Below, one piece after another: positions 17,212-25,855 of a DNA stretch of 64,000 bases. The stretch's first letter is position 1; every line of letters starts with the position of its first letter. Under the pieces are notes generated by a model. That model ran no database searches. It saw only the letters and a list, made by a program, of their open reading frames with translations, and was not told the origin of the DNA. The position numbers were made by a program, and so were the translations under genes. The stretch is from Microbacterium caowuchunii (lineage in GTDB: Bacteria > Actinomycetota > Actinomycetes > Actinomycetales > Microbacteriaceae): contig NZ_CP044231.1 in the NCBI RefSeq assembly GCF_008727755.1, positions 3,038,001 through 3,102,000 of the forward strand. The letters run 5' to 3'.

Positions 17212-18341
17212 GACGCCACTTCCTTCCTTGCGACCGTGAGACGGTCGCCCTGCCAGTCGAATTCGGTGTCGAAGCCCGCCTCGGCGGTGATCCGACGGAT
17301 GTAGTCGGCGACCCGGTCCCCGCGTTCGCCGGCGCCGGTGGGCGCCGGGCGCGCGTCGCGGTCGATCTCGCAGGGGATGAGCGAGGCGCGCACAGAACCG
17401 TCGGCCGCCACCTCGACCCGGGCGATCGCCGTGTTCCGGCTCTCCGGATGGAACGGGTAGTCGGGCGTCTCCGGGTCGGGCACGAACCCGAACAGGCGCA
17501 CCCGCTCACGTGCCCAACCCGCCCGTTCGGCGGCATCCCCGGGCCTGGCGGACAACGCCTTCGTGACGGTCGCGAAGTTCCCGAGACCGTGGAAGATCGG
17601 ACGGTCACGGTACACCTCGACGCCCTTCAGGATGTGCGCGTGATGCCCGATCACGACGTGCGCGCCGGCATCGATCATCGCGTGCGCGATCTCGATCTCG
17701 TAGTCGGCGATCTCGACCGGTACATGCACGAGACCCTTGTGCAGGGCGACGACGACGACGGCGCCTTCCGCCGCGGTCTCGTGCACGACCTCGACCACCC
17801 GTGCCAGCGAGCGCGGTTCGGCGAAGGTGAAGATCCGCGGCGGTCCGCCGGGGTTGGCGCCGCGGGGTTCGTAGTGCGTGACGACCTCGATGTACGCGGC
17901 GCCCGGCTTCAGCGACGTCGCCCACGAGTCGCGGGGGCCGACGCAGTTGATGCTGAGCACGGCGATCCGCCGCCCGCCGCGGTCCACGATGGCCGGCGCC
18001 AGCGCCGCGTCGAGGTCCACCCCCGCACCCGCGGTCAGCATGCCACGGTCGGCGCAGTGCCGCTGCGTCTCCGCGATGCCCTCCGGCCCGAAGTCGTAGA
18101 TGTGGTTCCCCGCGAGGGTCAGCACGTCGAATCCCGCGGCGGCGACCGCATCCAGCGCGCTCGGCGGCGCCGGGAGGGCGGGGACATCCGTCGTCAGCAC
18201 CCGCGCCGTGCGTACGTGCGGGACCTCGAGGTGTCCGACCACCAGGTCGCCCTCGGCGAGTACCGGTGCGGCCGCGGCGAGCAATGCAGTGGCATCCGGC
18301 GTCTCGAGGACGAGGTCGCCGGTCGCGAGCAGAGTGATCAT
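17208..18341 (-). CDS. CapA-family metallophosphatase-fold protein
   Basis: A 377-residue protein with the calcineurin-like motifs of the CapA/PgsA family: TGDLVLE, LAGNHIYDFG and GHHAHILKGVE, and FHGLGNF, but no signal peptide or membrane segment. CapA is known from poly-gamma-glutamate capsule synthesis, yet there are no capB/capC genes here. It is locked in an operon between an ABC importer and a CoA-transferase (4-base overlaps at both ends), so it is more likely a cytoplasmic metal-dependent hydrolase acting on the imported compound, perhaps on an amide or phosphoester bond. That is inference. Confidence 0.75.
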   Translation of the reverse strand: MITLLATGDLVLETPDATALLAAAAPVLAEGDLVVGHLEVPHVRTARVLTTDVPALPAPPSALDAVAAAGFDVLTLAGNHIYDFGPEGIAETQRHCADRGMLTAGAGVDLDAALAPAIVDRGGRRIAVLSINCVGPRDSWATSLKPGAAYIEVVTHYEPRGANPGGPPRIFTFAEPRSLARVVEVVHETAAEGAVVVVALHKGLVHVPVEIADYEIEIAHAMIDAGAHVVIGHHAHILKGVEVYRDRPIFHGLGNFATVTKALSARPGDAAERAGWARERVRLFGFVPDPETPDYPFHPESRNTAIARVEVAADGSVRASLIPCEIDRDARPAPTGAGERGDRVADYIRRITAEAGFDTEFDWQGDRLTVARKEVAS

Positions 18342-19138
18342 GGCGCAGACGTCTCCGCCTGCGAGGAGCGGGTCAGGAACGCCTTCAGCCTGGTCGAGCG
18401 CGGAGCCGCGAAGAACTCCTGTGCCGGGCGGTCCTCGATCACCTTGCCCTCCGCCATGAACACGCATCGGTCGGCGACGCCGCGGGCGAAGTCCATCTCA
18501 TGGGTGACCACGACCATCGTCATGCCGCTGGTGGCGAGGTCCTTCATCACGTGCAGGACCTCGTCGACGAGCTCCGGATCGAGCGAGCTCGTGGGCTCGT
18601 CGAACAGCAGCACGCGCGGCCGGGCCGCGACGGCGCGGGCGATCGCCACGCGCTGCTGCTGCCCACCGGAGAGCTGACGGGGGTGCGCGTCGGCCTTGTC
18701 GGCGAGCCCCACCCGGTCCAGCAGCTCCAGGGCGCGTTTCTTCGCCTCGGCGGGCGCGACGCCGTGCACGGCGATGGGCGCCTCGGTGATGTTGCGCAGC
18801 ACCGTCCAGTGCGGGAACAGGTTGAACTGCTGGAACACCATCCCCATCCGGCGGCGCTGACGCTGGACGTCGGCGTCGCGCAGCGGCCGGACGTGGCCGT
18901 TGTGCCGCTCGTAGCCGAGCAGCTCTCCGTCCAGGTACATCGACCCGCCGTCGATCGACTCCAGCTGGTCGATGCAGCGGACGAGGGTGGACTTGCCGGA
19001 GCCGGAGGGGCCGAGGACCGCCACGACCTCGGAGTCCTCCACCCGGAAGTCGACGCCGTCGAGAGCGGGGTTGTCTCCGAAGGATTTCCTCAGGCCGACG
19101 ACCTCGAGCACGGGGATGGCTGTTCGTTCGGCGCTCAC
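18338..19138 (-). CDS. Polar amino-acid-type ABC transporter ATP-binding protein
   Basis: A 266-residue ATPase of the GlnQ/HisP class: Walker A GPSGSGKST, Q-loop MGMVFQQFNLFPHW, signature LSGGQQQR, Walker B VLLFDEPTS and switch VVTHEMDFA. It energises the permease encoded just upstream (GTGA overlap) to import a small polar compound. Start GTG 19138. Its stop overlaps the CapA-like start by 4 bases. Confidence 0.92.
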   Translation of the reverse strand: MSAERTAIPVLEVVGLRKSFGDNPALDGVDFRVEDSEVVAVLGPSGSGKSTLVRCIDQLESIDGGSMYLDGELLGYERHNGHVRPLRDADVQRQRRRMGMVFQQFNLFPHWTVLRNITEAPIAVHGVAPAEAKKRALELLDRVGLADKADAHPRQLSGGQQQRVAIARAVAARPRVLLFDEPTSSLDPELVDEVLHVMKDLATSGMTMVVVTHEMDFARGVADRCVFMAEGKVIEDRPAQEFFAAPRSTRLKAFLTRSSQAETSAP

Positions 19139-20046
19139 TCGGCGACCTCCAGTCGCTGCACGGTCTTCCGGACGCGCGTCTCCCGCGACAGACCTCGGTT
19201 GAAGCGGGCCTCGACGCGACGCTGCACGAGGGTCAGCAGCGTGACGACGACGAGGTACCAGATGACGGCGACGATGAGCATCGGGACCACCTCGTAGGTG
19301 CGGTTGTAGATGACCTGCACGGAGTGCAGCAGGTCGCCCATGGCGATCACGCTGACGAGCGACGTGCCCTTCAGGAGCGCGATCACCTGCGAACCGGTGG
19401 GCGGGATGATCACGCGCATCGCCTGCGGGAGGACGACCCGGGTGAACGTGTGCCACGGCGAGAACCCCATGGCCTTCGCCGCATCCCGCTGCCCCTGGTC
19501 CACGGAGGAGATCCCGGCACGGATGATCTCCGCCATGTAGGCCGCCTCGTGCAGCGACAGCCCGATGATCGCGGCGGTCAACGGCGTGATCACGTCGTTG
19601 GTGTTCCAGGCGAACAGTTCCGGCCCGAAGGGCACCCCCACGGCGATCTTCGGCAGCAGGTACGCGAGGTTGTACCAGAAGATCAGCTGGACGAGCGGGG
19701 GGACGCCGCGGAACACCCCGACGAACACGACGCACGCCCAGCGCACCGGCGCGAAGTCCGACAGCTGGCCGGCGGCGAGGGCCGTGCCGAGCAGCGAGCC
19801 CAGGATCATGCCGACCGCCGTCAGCATCAGGGACACCAGCAGCCCCATCAGCACGCTCGGGGCGAAGAGGTACTCCGCCACCACGTTCCACTCGAACCGC
19901 GGGTTGGTGACGAAGAAGATGGTCAGCTGGACGACGACCAGCGCGAGGAGCACACCGACCACCCACCGCCACGGTCGGAACCGGGGACGGGCATCGGCGA
20001 CGTCCACCTCGCCACTTCTGGGCGACGTGAGGATGGGGATGGTCAC
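19135..20046 (-). CDS. Polar amino-acid-type ABC transporter permease
   Basis: A 303-residue inner-membrane permease of the HisM/GlnP type with about five or six membrane segments after a cytoplasmic N-terminus. It carries the EAA loop as LHEAAYMAEIIRAGI followed by GQRDAAKAMGF, the contact site for the ATPase. GTG 20046 has AGGAG 7 bases upstream, only 19 bases after the binding-protein gene. Only one permease is present, so it would work as a homodimer. Confidence 0.92.
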   Translation of the reverse strand: MTIPILTSPRSGEVDVADARPRFRPWRWVVGVLLALVVVQLTIFFVTNPRFEWNVVAEYLFAPSVLMGLLVSLMLTAVGMILGSLLGTALAAGQLSDFAPVRWACVVFVGVFRGVPPLVQLIFWYNLAYLLPKIAVGVPFGPELFAWNTNDVITPLTAAIIGLSLHEAAYMAEIIRAGISSVDQGQRDAAKAMGFSPWHTFTRVVLPQAMRVIIPPTGSQVIALLKGTSLVSVIAMGDLLHSVQVIYNRTYEVVPMLIVAVIWYLVVVTLLTLVQRRVEARFNRGLSRETRVRKTVQRLEVAE

Positions 20047-20065
20047 GGTGTGCTCCTCGTCCGGC

Positions 20066-20968
20066 TCAGCCGGTGTACGGGTTCAGGACGGGCTTGTCGA
20101 CGGATGCTTCCTCGATGCCGTAGGCCGCCATGATCTCCCCGTACTGACCGTCCTCGAAGATGGCCTCGAACGCCGCCATCATCGGTTCGGCGAGCCCGGA
20201 TCCCTTCGGCAGGAACATCGCGAGCTGGTCGACGCCCGCGCCCTGCTCGTCGGTCTGCATGACGTACCCGTACTTGCCTGCCTGCGTGGCGATGAGGTCG
20301 ATGGCCGAGGCCTGGGTCGTTCCGACCAGGTCGGCGCGGCCGGAGTTCATCGCGAGCACGGTGGAGTTGGTGTCCTCGAGACCGATGAGCTCGGCCGGGT
20401 CGAGGCCCTCCGCGACGCACCATTCGTTGAGTCGTTCGAGCTGCGTCTCGACGACGGAGCCCTGGACGCCGGCGACGCGCTTGCCGCACACGGCCTCGCT
20501 GTCGGGGAAGTCCTTCTCCTTGTCGGCCGGGTACACGTAGCTCGTGCGCGTCGTCATCCAGACGATGGCGTCGAAGTCGGCCTCCCGCTCGGGGGTGGCG
20601 CGCACGGGGCCGTTGAATCCGTCGTACCGTCCGGACAGCATGCCGGTGAGCATGGCGTCGAGGCCGGACGACGTGGCCATCTCGAAGGGCACGCCCAGCT
20701 GCGCGGACAGCGCCGCCTGGAGGTCGGGGTCGATTCCGGTGAACGCGCCGTCCGACTCGATGGTGCGGTACGGCGGGTGCGTGTCGCCCGCCATCGTGAT
20801 GACGCCCGCCTCCTTGATGTCGTCGGGAAGGAGGTCGTACAGCGGCGCGTCCGCGCCGGTCGGGGCACTGTCGGTAGGTTCGGCAGGGGTCTCGCCCCCG
20901 GACGCGGCGCATCCGGCGAGGGCCAGGGCCGCAGCCACCAGCGGGATGAGAGCGAACTTTGCTCGCAT
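20066..20968 (-). CDS. Solute-binding lipoprotein, polar amino-acid family (SBP type 3)
   Basis: A 300-residue extracellular binding lipoprotein: signal peptide with lipobox LALAGC (Cys about 20), a Gly/Pro/Thr linker, then GVITMAGDTHPPYRTI and DGAFTGIDPDL, the start of lobe 1 in family 3 proteins. It delivers substrate to the permease. The usual Arg and Asp that bind an alpha-amino and carboxylate group cannot be placed with certainty, so the ligand may be a non-proteinogenic amino or hydroxy acid. First gene of the operon; ATG 20968 with GGAG upstream. Confidence 0.9.
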   Translation of the reverse strand: MRAKFALIPLVAAALALAGCAASGGETPAEPTDSAPTGADAPLYDLLPDDIKEAGVITMAGDTHPPYRTIESDGAFTGIDPDLQAALSAQLGVPFEMATSSGLDAMLTGMLSGRYDGFNGPVRATPEREADFDAIVWMTTRTSYVYPADKEKDFPDSEAVCGKRVAGVQGSVVETQLERLNEWCVAEGLDPAELIGLEDTNSTVLAMNSGRADLVGTTQASAIDLIATQAGKYGYVMQTDEQGAGVDQLAMFLPKGSGLAEPMMAAFEAIFEDGQYGEIMAAYGIEEASVDKPVLNPYTG

Positions 20969-21012
20969 GGCTTCTCCACATCGTTGTGAGGTCGGGACCC
21001 GGGCGGGACCAG

Positions 21013-21051
21013 TCAAGAAATATCATAAATCTTGATATTCGTGAAGGTCAA
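21013..21051 (-). promoter_or_regulatory. Promoter and nested dyads upstream of the CoA-pathway operon
   Basis: On the minus strand TTGACC (21051-21046), an 18-base spacer and TATGAT (21027-21022) form a good sigma-70-type promoter. Two nested dyads cover the -10 and start site: TCAAGA (21013-21018) with TCTTGA (21030-21035), and ATATCA (21020-21025) with TGATAT (21033-21038). The expected transcript has a leader of about 45 bases. The dyads are good operator candidates; the regulator (PaaX at 10841, MarR at 11924, or one outside the window) is unknown. Confidence 0.65.
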
Positions 21052-21196
21052 CGATTCGTTTCCCCGGACCCGCGGTTCCCGCGCGGGGTCGCCTGCGCCC
21101 GGGTTCCACCGCCCCTGTCGGCTCCGCCCCGGGCCCCCGCCCTCCCTCATGCCCGGGTTCCGGCATCCCGCCCGCCCGGGTTCCGCCGCCGTTCTC

Positions 21197-21271
21197 CCCG
21201 CGAGACTGCAGGCAAACCACGAGACTGCGCGTGGCACGGTCGGTCTCGTGCGGGGCGTGCAGTCTCGCGGG
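21197..21271. repeat. Dispersed palindromic repeat, family 1, copy 2
   Basis: A 75-base element with perfect 14-base outer arms CCCGCGAGACTGCA / TGCAGTCTCGCGGG and an inner CACGAGAC / GTCTCGTG pair. It lies within the 379-base non-coding stretch 20969-21347, between the ABC operon promoter and the end of the beta-lactamase-like gene. The rest of that stretch (21061-21180) holds three copies of CCCGGGTTCC and nothing else I recognise. Confidence 0.9.
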
Positions 21272-21347
21272 AAAACAGCGCCACAGGGCCGGGCGGGACC
21301 CGGCCGAGGGGGGACCGCCCGGGCGGGGCCAACGGCGGCGGGTCAGG

Positions 21348-22265
21348 TCAGTAGACGTATTCCATCAGCTCGACGCCGAGCACGCGGAAGGCCTCGTGCG
21401 CGCGGAGCCGGTGGATCACCGACAGGTCGTCGAAGCACACGAACAGCGCGTAGGCGACGCCCGCGCGCGGGCCCGCCAGCACACCCGCCTCGGTGCGGAT
21501 GCCGAAGGCCCGGCCCGTCTTGTTGATGAAGAGGAGTCCGTGCTGATCGTCGTCGTGCGCGAAGGGATCGAGACCGGTGGCCGACCCGACCAGCGAGAGG
21601 TCCTGGTTACGACTCAGCCACTCTGCGACCTGAGCGCTGACGGCCGGGTTCACGGCCGAGGAGTTCACCAGCGCCGCGAACAGCTGCGCGTACTCCCGCG
21701 CCGACCCCAGCGCCACGTGCGGCGCATCATCCGGCCCCCGGTGGTCCCGGAAGCTGTCCATGAGCGCGGAACGGGTCAGGCCCAGTCGCTCCGCGCGCGC
21801 CCGGACGGCGGGGAGCCCCACGCGTGCCAGCAGGGCGTTGGCGGCGAGGGCGTCACCGCTGGATGCGGCGAGCACCGCGATGTCGACCAGCGGAAGCGCG
21901 GGGGCCTTCAGGTGCTGCCAGATACCGCCGACATGCACCGGCTCGAGGGTGGACCGGTCCACGATCTCGAGCGGGTCGAGAGTGCCTTCGTCGAACCGCG
22001 CGGCGACCTCGACCAGCAGCGGCACCACGCCGAGACCGGCGATGGGCAGGCTCAGGTAGTCGTCGCCCACCAGCACCGAGCCGCCCCGGTCCAGGTCGTC
22101 GATACGGACCGAGACCTGTGCTCCCGACTCCGCCAGGGACCGCAGCGCCTTCAGCGTGGACGTGAACGAGCGCCTGCCCGCCGCAGCGCGCCGCGGCAGC
22201 GACTTCGACCGGCGCCGGGTGTCCCGGGCGTCCGTCCCCCGCGGGGGATCGGGCTGGATGGCCAC
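21348..22265 (-). CDS. Degenerate class A beta-lactamase-like protein
   Basis: A 305-residue serine-hydrolase-fold protein without a signal peptide. The overall pattern is that of class A beta-lactamases, but the SxxK site is lost: the equivalent LPIAGLGVVPLL has G77 and V80 in place of Ser and Lys. The SDN loop reads SGD (136-138); only the KTG motif (249-251, INKTGR) is intact. It is therefore unlikely to hydrolyse or bind beta-lactams covalently and may be a regulatory or binding pseudo-enzyme. The proposed start is GTG 22265 with AAGGA 8 bases upstream. The first 35 residues are Arg/Ser-rich, fitting a cytoplasmic protein. Confidence 0.75.
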   Translation of the reverse strand: MAIQPDPPRGTDARDTRRRSKSLPRRAAAGRRSFTSTLKALRSLAESGAQVSVRIDDLDRGGSVLVGDDYLSLPIAGLGVVPLLVEVAARFDEGTLDPLEIVDRSTLEPVHVGGIWQHLKAPALPLVDIAVLAASSGDALAANALLARVGLPAVRARAERLGLTRSALMDSFRDHRGPDDAPHVALGSAREYAQLFAALVNSSAVNPAVSAQVAEWLSRNQDLSLVGSATGLDPFAHDDDQHGLLFINKTGRAFGIRTEAGVLAGPRAGVAYALFVCFDDLSVIHRLRAHEAFRVLGVELMEYVY

Positions 22266-22342
22266 GGTCGCTGTCCTTCCTCTTCCTCGGACCGGCTCGG
22301 AGCCCGCGACGGCGACGCATGCCCGTCGCCCCTCGGGGCGGG

Positions 22343-24307
22343 TTACCAGATGGTGACGCGCTGGTCCTGGTCCAGCCAGAGGCCGTCCGAACCGGTCACG
22401 TCGAAGGCCTCGTAGAAGGCGTCGATGTTGCGCACGATCTGGTTGCACCGGAACTCGTTCGGCGAGTGCGGGTCGATCGTCAGCAGCCGGATGGTCTCCG
22501 CATCCCGGCTCTTCTGCTGCCAGATCTGCGCCCAGCTCAGGAACAGCCGCTGGATGCCGCTGAAGCCGTCGATCTCCGGAGACTCCTCGTCGCCGAGCGA
22601 GAGCCGGTACGCCCGGATGGCGATGCCGAGCCCGCCCAGGTCGCCGATGTTCTCGCCGATCGTGAGCGCACCGTTGACGTGGTTCTCCTCACCGAGCCCG
22701 CGCGGCACCAGCGCGTCGAACTGGGCGATGAGGCTGGCCGTGCGCTCCTCGAAGGCGGTGCGATCGGCATCCGTCCACCAGTCCCGCAGGGATCCGTCGC
22801 CGTCGAAACGGCTGCCCTGGTCGTCGAAGCCGTGCCCGATCTCGTGACCGATGACCGCACCGATGCCGCCGTAGTTCGCCGCCGCATCCCGCTCCGCGTC
22901 GAAGAACGGGTACTGCAGGATGGCGGCCGGGAACACGATCTCGTTCATCAGCGGGTTGTAGTACGCGTTCACCGTCTGCGGCGTCATGTACCACTCGTCG
23001 CGGTCGATCGGCTGACCCACCTTGCCGAGCTGACGGTCGTGCTCGTGCACGTGCGCGCGGCGGACGTTGCCGACGAGGTCCGTGGCGTCGAGTTCGAGAC
23101 CCGAGTAGTCCTTCCACCGCACCGGGTAACCGATCTTGGGGGTGAAGGCGTCGAGCTTGGCCAGCGCCCGCTCGCGCGTCTCCGGGCTCATCCACTCGAG
23201 CGACGAGATCGACTGGCGGTAGGCCTCGATGAGGTTCGCGACCAGCTCGTCCATCGCCGCCTTCGCGGTCGGCGGGTAGTGCCGTTCCACGTAGACCTTG
23301 CCGACGGCCTCGCCGAGCGCCGCCTCCACGAGGCTGACGCCGCGCTTCCAGCGTTCGCGGTTGACCGGCACGCCGGTGAGCTGGGTGCCGTAGAACGAGA
23401 AGTTCTCCTCGACGAAGGCGTCCGAGAGGAAGGCCGCCGCAGCGTGCACGATCTTGAACCGCAGCCACGCCTTCCAGTCGTCGAGGCGGTCCTCGCCCAG
23501 CGCGGCACCCAGGCCCTCCAGGAAGCTCGGCTGGGAGACGACGACCTCGGTGAAGGCATCGGCGTGATTCGGCGCGACGCCCTCCAGCCAGGGCTGCAGG
23601 TCGACGCCCGTGAGGCCGACCACCTCGTCCCAGGTCTTCAGGTTGTAGGTGGCCACCGCGTCGCGACTGCGGACGTTGTCCCAGTGATGCGCGGACAGTT
23701 CGGTCTCGAGTGCGATGATGCGGTCGGCGGCGGCGCCCGCATCCGGGACACCGGCGAGATCGAGGATCCGCTCGATGTGGCCGCGGAAAGCGGTCCGCGT
23801 CTCCTCGAAGCCGTCCAAGCGGTAGTAGCTCTCATCGGGCATCGAGAGGCCGGACTGCACGAAGAACGGCACGTAACGCTGCGGGTTGCCGGGATCGGGC
23901 TCGACGTAGAGGTCGATGATGCCGCCCACGCCGTCACGCTCGAGCTCGCCGACCAGTCGGAGGAACGAGGGGATGTCGGTGACCGTGTCGACACGGTCGA
24001 GCTGGTCGCCGAGCGGCTCGCGTCCCAGCTTCTCGATCAGATCGGTGTCGAGGAAGCTCGTGAACAGGTCGCCGATCTTGCGTGCCTCGGTGCCGGGCTC
24101 GGCGGTGCGGGACTCCTCGATGATGGCGCGCACGTCCTTCTCCGCCTGCTCGGCGAGAAGGTGGAACGACCCCCAGCGGGCCTTGTCCTCGGGGATCTCC
24201 GTCCGGTCGATCCATTCGCCGTTGACGTAGCGGTAGAGGTCGTCCTGGGGACGGATCTCGGCACTCAGTTCGTCGAGCGCGAGACCGGCGCGGGGGGATT
24301 CGGTCAT
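22343..24307 (-). CDS. pepO: M13 (neprilysin/PepO) family zinc metallopeptidase
   Basis: A 654-residue endopeptidase of the PepO type. The zinc site is GHEIGHGFDDQGSRFD (H488, H492) with the third ligand in ENIGDLGG (E552), and VNAYYNP upstream is the substrate-binding motif. No signal peptide or membrane anchor is seen, so it should act in the cytoplasm on short peptides. The ATG at 24307 is preceded 6 bases upstream by TATTCT, a leaderless arrangement. Divergent from the MATE gene, 73 bases away. Confidence 0.93.
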   Translation of the reverse strand: MTESPRAGLALDELSAEIRPQDDLYRYVNGEWIDRTEIPEDKARWGSFHLLAEQAEKDVRAIIEESRTAEPGTEARKIGDLFTSFLDTDLIEKLGREPLGDQLDRVDTVTDIPSFLRLVGELERDGVGGIIDLYVEPDPGNPQRYVPFFVQSGLSMPDESYYRLDGFEETRTAFRGHIERILDLAGVPDAGAAADRIIALETELSAHHWDNVRSRDAVATYNLKTWDEVVGLTGVDLQPWLEGVAPNHADAFTEVVVSQPSFLEGLGAALGEDRLDDWKAWLRFKIVHAAAAFLSDAFVEENFSFYGTQLTGVPVNRERWKRGVSLVEAALGEAVGKVYVERHYPPTAKAAMDELVANLIEAYRQSISSLEWMSPETRERALAKLDAFTPKIGYPVRWKDYSGLELDATDLVGNVRRAHVHEHDRQLGKVGQPIDRDEWYMTPQTVNAYYNPLMNEIVFPAAILQYPFFDAERDAAANYGGIGAVIGHEIGHGFDDQGSRFDGDGSLRDWWTDADRTAFEERTASLIAQFDALVPRGLGEENHVNGALTIGENIGDLGGLGIAIRAYRLSLGDEESPEIDGFSGIQRLFLSWAQIWQQKSRDAETIRLLTIDPHSPNEFRCNQIVRNIDAFYEAFDVTGSDGLWLDQDQRVTIW

Positions 24308-24380
24308 GGCGACAGAATATGCCTCGGTCCTGAGTACCGTCTCCACCGCGCGTGCGGGGAGGGGTGAATAGAGTCGGGGG

Positions 24381-25709
24381 GTGGCCGTGGCATCCCCCGC
24401 AACCCTGAACCGGCAGATCCTCGCCCTCGCCGTCCCCGCGCTCGGTGCGCTCGTGGCCGAACCGCTCTTCCTGATCGTCGACGCGGCGCTCGTCGGCCAT
24501 CTCGGCGTCGTGCCGCTGGCGGCACTCGGCATCGCGGGAGCGGTGCTGCAGACGATCGTCGGGCTGATGGTCTTCCTCGCCTACTCCACGACCCCGGCCG
24601 TCGCGCGCCGGTTCGGTGCCGGTCAGCACGGCAGCGCGGTCTCCGCCGGCATCGACGGGATGTGGCTGGCCCTCGGCCTCGGTTTCGTCCTCGCCGTCCT
24701 CGGTTATTTCGCCACCCCGGGGTTGGTGGGTCTGTTCGGCGCGGATCCCGCCGTGTCCGCGGATGCCGAGACGTACCTCGGCATCTCGATGTGGGGCCTG
24801 CCGGCCATGCTGATCGTGTTCGCGGCGACCGGGCTGCTGCGCGGCATGCAGGACACCGTGACCCCGCTCTGGATCGCGGGCGTGGGGTTCGCGATGAACG
24901 CCCTGCTGAACGCCCTCTTCATCTACGGCTTCGGCTGGGGGATCGCCGGGTCCGCCGCCGGGACGGTCGCCGCCCAGTGGGGCATGGTCGCGGCGTACGT
25001 GGCCGTCGTCGGCCGGCTGGCGCGCCGGCACTCGGCCGCGGTCGGACTGCGTCGCGACACGATGTCGAGCACGGCCCGTGCGGGCGGGTGGATGTTCCTG
25101 CGCACCGTGTCCCTGCGGGGGGCGCTGCTGGCGACCGTTGCCGCCGCGACCGCTCTCGGCACCGAGGAACTCGCCGGGTGGCAGGTCGCCTTCACCCTCT
25201 TCTCCACGGCGGCGTTCGCGCTGGACGCCCTCGCCATCGCCGCCCAGGCGCTCGTGGGCAAAGGGCTCGGCGCGGGCGACACCGCGCTCGCGCGTCGGGT
25301 GCTCGGGCGCACCGTGGCGTGGGGGGTCTGGTTCGGCGTGCTGGTGGGCGCCGGCATCGCGGCCTCGTCGGGCGTGATCGGCCTGGTCTTCACCTCGGAT
25401 CCGGCCATCGCCGCCCTCATCCAACCCGCCCTGCTGGTGCTGGCGGTCGCCCAGCCCATGTGCGGGGTGGTCTTCGTGCTCGACGGCGTGCTGATCGGCG
25501 CGGGTGATGCGCGGTATCTCGCACTCGCCGGCGTGGCCAATCTCGTCCCGTTCGTGCCGGCCCTGCTGATCGTGCTCTGGGCGGGTGCAACGGGTTCGGC
25601 GGGCCTGGCGTGGCTCGCCGTGACGTTCTTCGGCGTCTACATGGCGGCGCGGCTGGTCACCCTCGGCTGGCGGGTGCGCGGCGCACGGTGGATGACCGCG
25701 GGCGCGTAG
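24381..25709 (+). CDS. MATE-family efflux transporter (DinF type)
   Basis: A 442-residue membrane protein with 12 predicted segments in two repeats; NRQILALAVPALGALVAEP and VDAALVGHLGVVPLAALGIA (quoted in part) are typical of the DinF branch. It should export cationic compounds or drugs in exchange for H+ or Na+. Start GTG 24381, 6 bases after TAGAGT (leaderless type); GTG 24387 is an alternative. Substrate unknown. Confidence 0.92.
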   Translation: MAVASPATLNRQILALAVPALGALVAEPLFLIVDAALVGHLGVVPLAALGIAGAVLQTIVGLMVFLAYSTTPAVARRFGAGQHGSAVSAGIDGMWLALGLGFVLAVLGYFATPGLVGLFGADPAVSADAETYLGISMWGLPAMLIVFAATGLLRGMQDTVTPLWIAGVGFAMNALLNALFIYGFGWGIAGSAAGTVAAQWGMVAAYVAVVGRLARRHSAAVGLRRDTMSSTARAGGWMFLRTVSLRGALLATVAAATALGTEELAGWQVAFTLFSTAAFALDALAIAAQALVGKGLGAGDTALARRVLGRTVAWGVWFGVLVGAGIAASSGVIGLVFTSDPAIAALIQPALLVLAVAQPMCGVVFVLDGVLIGAGDARYLALAGVANLVPFVPALLIVLWAGATGSAGLAWLAVTFFGVYMAARLVTLGWRVRGARWMTAGA

Positions 25710-25721
25710 CCCGGAGTACGC

Positions 25722-25827
25722 GGAGGTGCGTCGCCGTGGCGGATGGCGGCGGTGCGTCGCCGGTGGTGGATGGCGGCGGTGCGTCGCCGTGGTGGATGGC
25801 GGCGGTGCGTTGCCGGTGGTGGATGGT
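25722..25827. repeat. Tandem repeat of four 26-27-base units
   Basis: Four consecutive units of the form GGCGGTGCGTCGCCG(G)TGGTGGATG, alternating 26 and 27 bases, with few mismatches. They lie between the MATE stop and the convergent TrmH stop. Because unit lengths are not all multiples of three and no ribosome site is seen, I do not read it as coding. Confidence 0.88.
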
Positions 25828-25855
25828 TACCGAGGGGTGACCGGGGGGACGCCGT

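Noticed and set aside
17208..18341. Capsule (poly-gamma-glutamate) biosynthesis locus
   Set aside because: No capB, capC or ligase genes and no membrane segment in the CapA-like protein.
21348..22265. Beta-lactam resistance gene
   Set aside because: The catalytic Ser and Lys of SxxK and the Asn of SDN are missing, and there is no export signal.
25722..25827. CRISPR array
   Set aside because: The four units are directly adjacent with no unique spacers, and there are no cas genes in the window.
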